From: Pyrocephalus nanus
Lineage: Eukaryota; Chordata; Aves; Passeriformes; Tyrannidae
Length of the DNA stretch: 64,000 nt
Assembly: GCA_038380795.1 (NCBI GenBank)
Contig: CM076279.1
Location: 5,037,001 to 5,101,000, forward strand
Reading direction: 5' to 3'
The position numbers and the translations under genes are program-made. The notes below the pieces were generated by a model. The model did not search any database, was not told the DNA's origin, and worked only from the letters and a program-made list of their open reading frames with translations. The stretch's first letter is position 1, and the number at the start of each line of letters is the position of its first letter. Shown one piece after another: positions 53,270-64,000 of this stretch.

Positions 53270-56200
53270 CAAACAGAGCCAGGGTGCAGTGTGTGGTGTT
53301 TAAGGGTGGTCCTGGTGTTTGGGTGTTTGTGGTGGTGACTGGGACAGACCTCTGGGGGATGTCATTCCTACACTCCTGAGACAGATTCAACTGTTAGAAG
53401 TGTACAACTGTGGGACATGGGGAGCTTTATGTTCCCCTAAACCAGATTCCCACCTCAGCAGATGTGCAGCAGCCACTACACAAACAGGCTGGACCAAACC
53501 CAGTTTAGGGTGGCTGGCAGGAGAAGGATCAGTGTAAACCACTCACCTCCTCTGTCCATTTATCCTGCCAGGGTGGGCATGCCCAGGTATTGGAATCTAG
53601 CTCACTACCATGAGCAGCTCAGCCTTCCTCAGCTGTTTCAGACTATTGTCCCCAGCCCAAGAGGCAAATAAACCCTTTTCAAATAAATTTCAATTAGCCA
53701 GGCTTTCCTATTGTTAAAGATCAAGGAAAAGCCCTGGAGAACCCCATTAACATGCAAATGAGTAGGTACACAAACACAGTTCCTATGTGAGCCAGTATCA
53801 GCAGAAACACAATTAATTCTAAATACAGATACATCCAACAAGATTAACATTGGACAGCTTTGTAACAGACTCTCATAACCTGCTCATTTACACCCACTGC
53901 TACCACTGAGCCTCCCCAAGAGGCAGAAAAGCCTCCCTGTATCTTTGCTGCCAAGAGAAGTCAAATCCCTGTGGGTAAATCTCACCAAAATCTCTCCCTG
54001 TAAATCCTAGCAGAGAAGCAGTTTTGCAATCTGCACCACGATGCAGCTTTAGGAGTTCGATTGCAGAGATTGTTGAGCCCATCTGGCCTTGGCAGAGTGA
54101 ATTCTACCCCAGTGCTCTGCCTCCAGGAGGAGTTTTTGCTCAGTTTAGTTGTCTTGCCACGACAAACCACTGCAGCACACACTGCTTTGCACCCGCAGCT
54201 CCATTCCCCTGACAACTGAGCTGACACTGTTTTTGTGACCTTTCCTGAAGACAATTTGTCCTGTGGACAAAATTACCATCAAGCCCAAAACCTTGCAGAC
54301 AGCACAGGATTTCAGAGCTTGGAACTCTGCTGCGACTCCAGGCGTCATTTGCTTTTTCATTTTGCAATAATAAATCTGGCCTGACCCTTGGGGTTTTTTT
54401 TTCATTGGTTTTCAACAGGTTATTTAACCCACCAATTTCTTGAGGCACTAACACTTTCCTTCCTGAATGGAGTATTTTGATAATTTCTAATTTAGTATTT
54501 GCAAAATGCTTTCTAGAGTTTTACTATAATTATTCCCTCACTGAATGCAAAAATAATCCAAGTTCTTTATCACATTTTGCCAGAGCAGCACAACCAGGCC
54601 CCCACCCCCACACTTTGTACAGCCAAATTACCACAAAGCACTTTTCATTAGAATTCAGTCAGGTTTTTAAAAATATTTCTGTTGCTCATGATTGCTTGCC
54701 TACCACCTTTCCACCATGCAACGGGATCACTTGTTATTTTCATTTTTTTTTTGCACTAACCTTATTCCAAAAAGTGCATAAAGTTTAGACACTCTACAAC
54801 TTTCTAATAGTATATTTAAAAATAAATTTTTCATAAGCTTTTCCTCTTTTCACTGACTTACAGGAGTCATGCTTTTTCAGCCAGGAAGAGTATTATGCTG
54901 CTGATTGTGAGCCACACAGAATAAGTTTAAGACTTTAAATAGCAAAGTATAGACTAAACATGTTATTACAGCACAAATACCATATCAAATTAAATTAAAA
55001 AATCACTGAAAAGTCTCAGCCTCTACTTTCTGAATTTTAAAATTATGTAAAGATTTCATTCCTCTCACTCTCTTTTTCCCAGGCACTTGAGCAGGGATCT
55101 GAAATGTGTCACAGAGCAGTTCCAGAACACAGCACAGAGCTATAATATCGAGATATATTGGCTCTACAGAGCTCAGAGAGCCAGAAGCCAGAATGTTAAC
55201 ACTTGTTAGCAGGCCTGGTTAAGATAATTGTAGTCTGTCATTCCAACAGAAAATCTGTCTCCTACATCCACTGCAAAACCCAAGTGATGCCAACACAAGC
55301 AAGGCAAGACTGGTCAAAATATGTTGTTTATTTGCAAATGAGCCCCTTAGAAATGGTTTGTGCCACTTGGTGGGCAGATGCCCACTGGGGACACTGCTCA
55401 CTGAACCCAGGATGATCTTAAACCAGAGAGGATCCTGCTGGTCTGTGCCATGGACACTGTCTGAGGAGTCTCCTGACCTGAATGATGCCCTTGCCCAAGC
55501 CCTGCAGAATAAATGCTCTGGTGGCCTCATGAGCCCTCAGAACAGTTTGGCAAGGCAAAGCTTTCCAGCTCAATAGTGAGGTTTTACCTCCCCAGAGACG
55601 TGGGAAAGCACAAAGAAACTGCTGCTCCTTGCATGCAACAACACCGAGAAGCAATCAGTCCTCCCAGTTTAGTTCACTAGCTTGATTTAGCTTTTCTGAC
55701 TGGAGACTGGAAGGGAAAAAGGGATAGAAGTCATCCTGTGAGGTTGCATCCACAGCAGATGCATTTTGTCAGCACCAATGTACCAATACTCCTGGGCCAG
55801 CAAAGGGCTGCAGATTCAGCAGACCTTAGGAAATAGGAACAATCAATCTATTTTCAAAGGGATGGCTTTGTAAAGACGATGCTTGCACCGCTTCTGGAGG
55901 AATTCTACATTGAAATTATTGCTCTGAACACATCCAGAAATAAATGTGTGACCAAAACTGGCTGATGCAAAAGACAGAACAACTTCTGGACAAAGGCTGT
56001 AGAATTCAGTGCAAATATTTTAACTTAGGAAGGTACTTGCAGCAATAAAGCATCAATGGAAATTAATTGCAGACTTTTAAGAGACTGTGCAACAATAGAA
56101 GCACATCTAAACCTCACATCTCCTGGGAATTCTGATTCAGCAGCAACTTCTCAGGTTGTTCAACCGTGACAGAAATCAGCAGCCTCAGCCCACGCTAATA

Positions 56201-56913
56201 TTCCTCTTGCAATATTTAAGAAGTGTTATGCTACAGTCCAGGAGAGACTTCAAAATATTGTGATGTCCAGATATGTTATTACACAAAGAGAAGGTCTTCA
56301 TGGGATAACTTGAAAAGTAATGCTTTCCAAGAATGGAGTTCTATTGCTGTGTGAACCAAACAACAACCAAACAGCCCCAAAGTGTCAGATTTGCTCTGAA
56401 CAGGTTTTTAACTCTAGGAGTGGGTAGGGACAGAGACAGGCAAGCCAAATAACCCCAAGTGTTGTTCAAGCCTAAATACATACTTTTGGTTTGCCACCAC
56501 TAATGAATGTGACATACATTGAATTTTCTTCTGTCTAATTTTCTTGATTCCTGGACTTAGACTGTGAAGTACAAATGGCATTGCATGCATAAAATGGTGT
56601 TGGTGATTCTAATGTGCTGCAGTTGTTAGCCACAAACTGAACTTAATATTTAATACAGTCACAGCTGTATGAATCCCTCAGCATGTCCATCCAGCTGCTC
56701 TCTTCCCTTCACTGCAGTGCTCAGGTCCCCCAGTTGTCCAGCTTGCACGTCAAAGTGTGCATATGCTCCAGCCTGGAACAACCTACATCATTTTGTTCAT
56801 AAATAAATTTGAACGCAGATGGCAGGCTCTCCCCTGAGACAGTACGGGAGAATGCCATGGCAGATTTTGGAGGTCTATGTTTCTTCCTGCTTTTTTCTTT
56901 CTTTGCATATTTG
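53270..56913. other. No gene seen; GC-richer blocks, possible LTR remnants
   Basis: About 53270-53700 and 54000-54400 are visibly more GC-rich than the flanks. Each ends with AATAAA-type signals (near 53667 and 54370), as LTRs or 3' ends do. Overlapping openings of 60-104 codons occur on both strands and are not consistent with a single gene. A third GC-richer patch lies at 55340-55640. No internal retroviral genes or primer-binding sites were recognised. Confidence 0.4.
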
Positions 56914-57040
56914 GAGTTTGTTTTGTTGGATTTTTGTTTATTTCTTTGTTTGTTTTTTGTTGTTTGACTGTTTGTTTTTGTGTGTGTTTTTGTTTGTTTC
57001 TTTTGGGTTGTTGGTTTTGTTTTCTTTTTTTTTTTTTTCC
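56914..57040 (+). repeat. T-rich (TTTG)n low-complexity tract
   Basis: Interrupted TTTG/TTTTG units ending in a run of 14 T. On the minus strand this produces a spurious 105-codon lysine/glutamine-rich opening, and on the plus strand phenylalanine-rich openings. Confidence 0.85.
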
Positions 57041-57960
57041 CCCATGTGATTCCCCAAGGACTATCCCAGTTAGTTTGAAATCCAAAGTCAGCCTACACAA
57101 ATTATTTCTGGAATTATTTTGCAGCTTTGTGATCCAACACCTACGGATTGTGCAGGGATACGATCACAGGTCATGCCAAACAGCATCTGAGTTGGCACAT
57201 TAATTAGAAGTTTGGATAAGCTCTGCTATCTTACACAGTGGAAAATACAACAGGAGAGCCACAGATAGCTTGGAGTTCTGCTTTCTAATAACACCCCAGT
57301 AGCAAACAGGAGGAGTCTGTGCTTTGGGAATTGCAATTCCCTGCCGGACAGAGGGATAGCACACTTGAGACCTATTTCCAGAATTTAAGAGGCACATCAA
57401 TCCTGAGCTAGCCCACTGCACAAGGATCTATTTCTATCCCAGTGCTGAAGGTCTCAGAATAATGGGCCATTACGGAGATACATTGAGGGAATTACTCACT
57501 ACGTGCTCCAGGAAGGGAGTGGTCCTGAGAGCTGGAGCAGGCACAGAATTGATGGCTTAGGAGTGGGTGAGGGGGTATACGTGTGCATTTTTATTCTGCA
57601 GATTGAAATACAGAGAATAAAAGGCCTTTCTTAAGGTTTTTGGTATATTAAATGAAGATTAGACAGAAAAAAAATCCTAGTTGGGGATTTGAATATCTAA
57701 ACACTGTAAAGGACTGATCTATTGCAGCTCAAAAATTACACGTTTCTACAAAATATTTGTATAGTCTCAGTTTTACTTTCATTGCCTTCTAATCTTTCAT
57801 TTACTATGAATATGTATTTTCTAAGCTGTAATTTGCATTTATGTTCTAAAATCTGTGTAAGGATTTAAAATTGTTTAAACAAGATTAAACTATAAAAAAA
57901 ACACCCAAAACAATCCAAATGCTCCACCCCCATGCAACAATGATAAAAACTGCCCAGGGT
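57041..57960. other. No gene seen
   Basis: Unique DNA between two T/G-rich tracts. The longest opening is 73 codons on the minus strand, without a motif. Confidence 0.6.
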
Positions 57961-58072
57961 TTGCTTTTTATTGTGGGTGGGGGTTTGTTTGGCTTTGTTT
58001 GTGGGTATGTTTGCTTTTGAGGAAGGCTTCTGGTTGTTTGCTTGGTTGGTTTGTCATTAGTTTTTTTTTTTA
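57961..58072 (+). repeat. T/G-rich (TTTG)n low-complexity tract
   Basis: GTGGGTGGGGGTTTGTTTGG-type sequence and TTTG units ending in a T10 run. It resembles the tract at 56.9 kb in composition but is not an evident duplicate. Confidence 0.8.
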
Positions 58073-58786
58073 TATTGGTAGGAAATGCAGTATAAACATC
58101 CATTTATATCAGATTCATAATTATGTATTCAGGTAGAATTTCAGAGAGCTTTGAATCAGCAGAGATGGCAGTACTATGTAGTCAGATATTCTTTATACAC
58201 GTTGCTGTTTAACAACTAATCACAACACAAAACAAAGTTATTTTATTGCTTTGGGAGTATTTTATAAGAAATAGATACCCTTGTCCTTTGCACAAATAAC
58301 ATCCATGTGATGAGCTATTCTTACTGATTTTGATGGGGTCAACATGAAAGCAGCAGCAAACAGATGCACTCCCTCCCCAGAGATGGAGTGCATGTCAAAA
58401 TGATCACGCTGACACATGCACTGGCTTTTCAAGCTGCTTGAAGCAAACTCCATGACATGTAGTCCATAACACATCAGCAGAGTTCAATGCCAGTATTTCC
58501 CCTACCTGTAACCCAATAACCTACCTATAACCTTGGTAATTGTTACACTCTGAGAGCAGGCTGATCTAACAGACACCTGCTTCTACCTTCACACCTAGGG
58601 AAGCCCAAGGAGATGCCTGCCAGGCTCAAGGCAACACACTGATAACTAAACCAGCTTGATTATTGCTCATGGAAGCACATTTACTAGCAGACATAGGTAT
58701 TGGTGTTGCCTCACACCAAAGGCTGTCAAAAGTGTGCCAATCACCTGAGAAAGAATCTCTCATCAGTCACCTGGGAACAAAAATAT
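58073..58786. other. No gene seen
   Basis: Unique DNA. Only a 70-codon minus-strand opening at 58262-58474, with no domain recognised. Confidence 0.6.
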
Positions 58787-58850
58787 CCTTATCAGTATAA
58801 GAGTGCAAACAGGTTCAGAGAAGGGCGGGAGGCAGCCCGGCTCAGCTCAC
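58787..58850 (+). promoter_or_regulatory. Promoter-like cluster (GATA site, TATA box, GC box)
   Basis: CTTATC (a GATA-factor site on the minus strand) at 58788-58793 is followed at once by TATAAGAG at 58796. About 27 bp later comes GGGCGGG at 58823-58829, in a locally GC-rich segment where a start site would be expected. Two CACCTG E-boxes lie just upstream (near 58742 and 58769). The order resembles a tissue-restricted TATA promoter on the plus strand. Downstream, the opening at 58885-59169 has no recognisable signal peptide or domain, so no gene is tied to it. Such clusters arise by chance, so support is weak. Confidence 0.2.
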
Positions 58851-60577
58851 ACTAACACACTGCCCTAGCACCACTTGCAGCAATTTGCAGAGCAGCACTC
58901 AGATTTTCTACATTTCTCTCTATGTTATGTCACTGAAGCCCAGTTATCAAGCTCAGTTAGTACCCAGAAGGCTGACATTTTCTCCATCTGAGAGAATCCT
59001 CCCCTGCCTTTCACGGGAGGTGAAAAAATGCACAGCTGCAGTTTTGCTCTGGACAGTCCTTTGGTGGCACTTGGCTGACACCTGTCGACACTGCCCCACA
59101 CTCAGCCACGACACAACTGCTTCACTGACGTTCCTCTCCATTCACTTGCAATTTTTAATTATTGCCTGAAAGCTTTTGAAGCTATAACCATGCTGGAGAA
59201 ATGCTCTGCATTATCAGCTCTGCTCAATGGCACTTGCTTTAGGACATCTGTCCTAAGTTACCCAGTGAGTTAAGAAACAAATTAAGTAGTTCTCCAATTT
59301 TACAGGCTACATGAAGAAAGACTAAAGAAGGGTACAACACCTGGCACACTGCTGAGGAAATACAATTTCCTCTGACACCTTGTTCTTAGCTGAAGGAGCC
59401 CCAAATTAGCAGAGGTGCCCAGGGGAGGCACTTTGCCCTGGAAGGTGATGTGAAGAATTGGCTTTTGACACCAGCATGGAGACACTATTTTTTCCTCTTT
59501 ATGAGCTTCCAACTTCCTTAACTACTTCAGTTCATTCTTAGTGACCAGAACCTGGTGATTCAGACTGAAGTCAGAGGATTTTGTCAATGAACTGATGGGA
59601 AGCTACTTTCATTTATGGTGAGATCGATTTACCACTATCTCCCAGTTATTTCCATAACAAAACCTAGATCCAGCAAGGAGCAGATCCACCTTAGGCATAT
59701 AGTTACACATTGCACTGATACAAAAAAAATTCCAAAAAATGGTTGTCCCTGGAAAAAAAGAGGGATTCTGAATGATTTGCAGTATCATCTAATATTGAAG
59801 TGATCCATAACAGTATTCTTACAATTCCCCAGGATTTGGAGTTCACTGAAGAATTCAAAGAGTAAGCCATAGGTAAATGCTAGTAAGACACAGATTTAAG
59901 CTTTTGCAACCTAGTGCTCAGAGGCTTTGTAGTCACACTACTAAAGAAATAGGGGAAAACTCCATAGCCTACAATTAGGAAATACAGGAAAAGCCTGCAC
60001 TTCATCACTGTGGAAAGTGCAGCCACATTTTCCCTCTGCCAGGTACTTCCCTGGAACTGCTCTTATTGGGCACCACGTGCTGGGATTTGGCCACAGACAA
60101 GGCATTTGTGCAGAAGGGCTGAAACCTGCCCCACTTGGGCTCTAAAAAAGGCCATGGCAGGACTGGAGATTGTACCAACCAGCTGCTTTGCTCATCCCCA
60201 GAAATTCCCTGACTATAAAAACATATCTAAGGCATTCTTCTCCTGTGGGATGGTTACCCTTATGGAAAGCTTTGTCTGTTGGCTTATTTGGATTCAGATT
60301 ACAGAAAATATTGCTGCAAGCAATTTCAGCATCCCTGCAGAGCTTGCTTTGCCCTCACTCTACAAAGTAGGAAAACAAACATCAGCCAAAACACTCCAAC
60401 AGGCTGGATCACTTCTTTTGGGCCAGATTGCCGTTTATTTAATTTGTCACTGCTTTTTTGATTTCAATAAACCCATGCTAAGATACACCTCAATAATCTA
60501 GTCCAGCCCTCAAGAGCCCTGAAAGCAGAAACAGGTCACACATACCTACCCACCACAGCAACCAAATGTTGAGATTT
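58851..60577. other. No established gene; contains the longest ORF of the window
   Basis: The plus-strand opening at 60010-60501 (163 codons) is the longest here but has no recognisable domain, and its composition looks like translated non-coding DNA. The same span holds a CTATAAAAAC box near 60213 and AATAAA near 60466, an arrangement that would also fit an LTR. The rest (58851-60009) is unique DNA with openings of at most 94 codons. Confidence 0.45.
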
Positions 60578-60600
60578 AAAAAAAAAAAAAAAAAAAAAAA
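60578..60600 (+). repeat. Poly(A) tract, 23 A
   Basis: An uninterrupted A run about 110 bp after an AATAAA. The usual signal-to-tail distance is 10-30 bp, so it is not clearly the tail of a retrocopy. Confidence 0.9.
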
Positions 60601-63600
60601 GGAGCTACAAGATGACAAAAGTAAACTGAAATAAGCTTCATTGTGGAGAAAGAATGGACAGGATGAAAGAACTTTCTAGCACATGCAATTTTGGTATCAC
60701 AATACATGCACTTTCCCAGGGTTACAGCAAAATGCTGCCTTTTCAGTTAGAAATGGATAGTCTAAGAACCTCTGAAAGGCAGAAGCCACTGGATTATCCA
60801 CCTGCAAGCAGTTACCCTATACAAACTATGCAAGAAAGGGGAGATGGGAGAAGTAACCCTTCACTGATTCAACCTCCCTCACTTCCAATGTGATGGGAGC
60901 TCAAGCACTCAGGAAAATAAGATGAGAAATTTCCAGGTTACAACAGTTAAATCCCTACAAAAAATGAAAAGCACAGTGTAGACCACCAGTGCGAGAAATT
61001 TAAAGTTTAAAACTTTAAAGAAAATACACAACAAATAATAGTGAAAGAATCTATTTGTCAGAGATGAAGGGGTAGACCACAGACTGCCTCTCTAGTTTAA
61101 AAGCCTGTAAAGGAGGTCTCTGCTGAGAGCTTGGAGAAATGTCTCTGAAATGCAAAACTCCAGGTAAATGCAAAGAAAAGGAAAGATCTCATTAGCTACA
61201 AGGATCATGCCCTGCTGAGTGTATCTTCACTTTTAAAAATTACCTTTGGTAGAAGTAATATCATAGTTTGAATGACTCAGGTTTTCACTACACAGGAGCT
61301 TTGCTATGCTATTACAGCTATATAAAAGCCTTAAAAGTAGTAAGGAATGGTGTCATACTTTGGAGAAGCTCTCCAGCTTTGTTCTGCCTCAATTAGGTGG
61401 GGAAAAAAAACCCCTCTTAGTTATAACTAAGTGATATTCCAGAACACGTCGCATCGTTACGGTTTCAGTTGCAGCCTCAACAGCACTGAAAGTTCCTGGG
61501 TCAGGTAAAGCTCCCACTGAGGGAAATGTTTGAAAAATGTACCCCTCAAGGAAAGCATAAAACACTTTGCTTCAGTGTAATTATTTTGCATATGAGGTAT
61601 ATTGAGAATATGGTTGGGGAACCATACAAATTACAGAGATAAGAAGCAGGATGTCAACTGAAAGGAAACAAAGCTCTGGTGATTACTGAAATGGTGGTCA
61701 GACAGTTGGCAATACTGTTTTCCAAGGAGAACGTGCCCATAACAGTGAGGAACATGTCTTTTCAAGTCTTGATTTCCCACTCACAAGGAATCCTGGGGTT
61801 CCCAGACCTACTTGGGGGAGTGATGGGGTTCCCACGTGTTTTGCTCTAGGCCACTGCTTTTCTTCTGGAGATGCTGAGAGGGAAGGATGAAGCTGCCAGT
61901 AATCAGTGTTTGAGGTAGAACATTAAACAGAGAGATCCAGCTTCAAGGGGCAGAAGCTCCTTGTTCAGAGGTCTGAGAGAGGGAATGGTTCTGAACTTGC
62001 CTCTGGTGAAACTGCTTCAAATAAAGCACTTCAACAGGTAACATTTAACTTATTAAAAACAAGAGATAGACTAGTAATTTCTAAATTACATATGACCTGA
62101 GTCTTAAACTCTCAGCACCTGCCCATCAAATTAAGATTTCAGCCCTTGTACATAATTTAACATAATTACAGTAAAGATATCTAAATGCAAATTGATTTCA
62201 TCAAACAATGAATACTTCAAGAAGGTTAAGCTTCATATTTCTGAAATGAGTTCTCATTTTAAATGTTTCTGGAGACCTTAAGGCTAATCTTCAGCATTAC
62301 CAATTATCCATGAGTAGTCAGAAGAGCTGAAGGTATATGCAGGAGATCTTGGAAAAATCTGGACATTCAAAATATTACCAAACATTGGTGAACACTTGAA
62401 AGCCTCACACTAATTAAACCTTAGCTCCTAATCAGAGGCAAGTGGAAGTGGCTGTGCAGAAGAGGCAGAGAGAGGTGAGATGGGTCACCTGTGCTCAGCC
62501 AGAACCAGACAGCACCAGGCTCTTGCTGCCTGTTCCACAGCCCTGCCTCGGGTTTCTCAGCCTTCCTGAGACATGGACCATGAACAGATCATCACATTCG
62601 TAGGTTCAGGTTAGAAAGATTATGAGGAAGAGAGGCTGTGGTCTCTTACTGCTGCTTCAGGAAGAGCCTGGGATGTTTGCCCAGAATTTAGGGCCCAGTT
62701 TCTCTTTGGGACTAGCCCTACCTTGGAATCCAGCAGGAGGCTGCCAGCACCTGCTTTCAAACTGGTGCCATAACCTTCCTCTACAATCCTTCCAACAGTG
62801 GCATTAGAACTGTATTGTAATTACTGCATTGCCACTGCAATCAAACAATTACTGATTTCTATTAATATAATGTACTCCAAACAACACAGATTTTTTTTCC
62901 TTTGTTTTTTATCATGGCAATGTGACATGCTATGCTTCTGTCTTTGAAGGATGCATTGAGCATCACTCAAAAACTGTGTCCTTCCCAGCAAGATTCCATC
63001 TGAGACAGTAACCCAGGAGCATGTCCTTGAGTCCAGGTGTAATCTCTGCACAAGTCTAGGAAAAATATTGAAGGTCAGAAGCACTTAGAAACTGCAAGAG
63101 AGTTAGTGATTTCTCAGTGGCTGGGAAAAGAAATAATTAGCCCTGCCAGAGATTTCTGAGGAAATCCTCATGTGTTATGGGACCTATTTTACATCCTGCC
63201 TGCTAAAGGGATTATATCATCTATCAGAGGTGGCTGCACTACAAACTTCCTTTTATCATACACACACCAAGGATCAGGTGAGAGGTTTAATAAAACACTA
63301 AATGGAACAAAATGCCAAAGAAACAGAGCTATAATTACCTCTGAAGCTTTCTCCTTGCGTAGCAGGAAGCATTTTTATTACATTTTAGAAGGCACCTGAG
63401 TTCCTCCTTGAACAATGATGGATAAAACAAACAAACCAAAAAATTCACAAGGAAAGACAAAGCTTTCTCACCAAATCCTACTTGCTTGTTACCCCGAAAC
63501 AGCAGAGTTGAGTTAAAGTAGGAAAAAACTTAGTGTGAAAAATAGGTTGCTTTCCCTCCCTCATGGTGAGGGTAGACCAGACCTTTACTTGGAGAAAATT

Positions 63601-63779
63601 GGCATAATTTCTTTATAGTCAACCAATTAAAACAGGAGAGCTCCAGAGTCCCTGAGGCTCTGATTATTTCATACTGTGCTACTGCAGACATTTTAGTCAC
63701 CATGGGGTAAAGTTACCATGATGCATGTCCTTGAGGATATATTAATAGTGAAACACTAGTACTACAATTTAATAGGATT
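60601..63779. other. No gene seen; unique DNA with one small palindrome
   Basis: Openings are 87 codons or shorter. A 10-bp perfect inverted repeat, TTTAAAGTTT and AAACTTTAAA with one base between, lies at 60999-61019. About 62440-62580 is GC-richer. No repeat family recognised. Confidence 0.55.
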
Positions 63780-63850
63780 AGCTGAAATTGCTGTAATACA
63801 TTTTACAGATGGGGAAACTGGGACACAGGCAGACTTAATTTTAAGCAACT
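63780..63850 (-). mobile_element. Probable MIR (ancient tRNA-derived SINE) fragment
   Basis: ACATTTTACAGATGGGGAAA followed by CTGGGACACAGGCAGACTTA and TTTTAAGCAACT matches, in reverse orientation, the best conserved part of the MIR SINE (the stretch that normally reads ATTTTACAGATGAGGAAACT). MIRs predate the split of mammals and reptiles and survive as rare diverged copies in birds. Only about 55-70 bp are recognisable. A chance match over this length is unlikely, but the family call rests on memory of the consensus. Confidence 0.55.
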
Positions 63851-64000
63851 AAATCCATATTTTGGCACCAAAGCAACCTGATTCTCAGTAGTGCAGAACA
63901 CTTAACTCCCACGCTGCAAGGGGCTACAGGTTCCCAGTTCATTTTTCCTGGAGGCAACACCATAGCTCCTTTCTAGCTCATACACATTCCTGAGAGGTAA
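63851..64000. other. No gene seen; end of window
   Basis: Short unique stretch. It may include further diverged MIR sequence, which I cannot align by eye. Confidence 0.5.

Noticed and set aside
56783..57203. Lysine-rich minus-strand ORF and phenylalanine-rich plus-strand ORFs
   Set aside because: Both are translations of the TTTG/T low-complexity tract.

Overview
This is non-coding vertebrate nuclear DNA, most likely from a passerine bird. The sequence is AT-rich and poor in repeats. It carries fragments of CR1 retrotransposons, including the typical avian CR1 3' ends. Near position 1,400 it has a SINE with a tRNA-Ile-like head joined to a CR1 3' tail, the architecture of the TguSINE1 family known from zebra finch. 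No bacterial, plasmid or phage organisation is present: there are no ribosome-binding sites, no operons and no long ORFs. The longest ORF is 163 codons, and nearly all ORFs look like chance openings.

Layout. 1-7.4 kb: unique AT-rich DNA with the tRNA-Ile/CR1 SINE (1405-1550) and two CR1 3' fragments on the minus strand (4907-5055 and 7077-7324). 7.4-20.9 kb: unique DNA with homopolymer tracts and blocks that look like conserved regulatory elements. 20.96-22.40 kb: a broken protein-like stretch that I cannot assign to a family. It opens with a 153-codon ORF and continues in shifting frames. It could be an old endogenous viral element or a decayed retrocopy, and it is the main candidate for something undescribed. 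22.4-34.3 kb: unique DNA with AT microsatellites, an AAAC tract and a weaker protein-like patch at 31.7-32.3 kb. 34.3-34.7 kb: the best preserved CR1, plus strand, with a perfect 15-bp tandem duplication just upstream. 38.1-38.4 kb: an older CR1 remnant that still shows the FADD reverse-transcriptase signature. 41.9-42.2 kb: a CpG-dense island in an otherwise CpG-poor window. 43-64 kb: unique DNA with two or three possible solo LTRs, two T/G-rich low-complexity tracts, one promoter-like cluster at 58.8 kb and a probable ancient MIR fragment at 63.8 kb.

I find no intact gene or exon that I can defend. The window is best read as part of a gene desert or a large intron. There is no functional unit of cooperating genes. 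Family names come from recalled consensus features, not from a database search.
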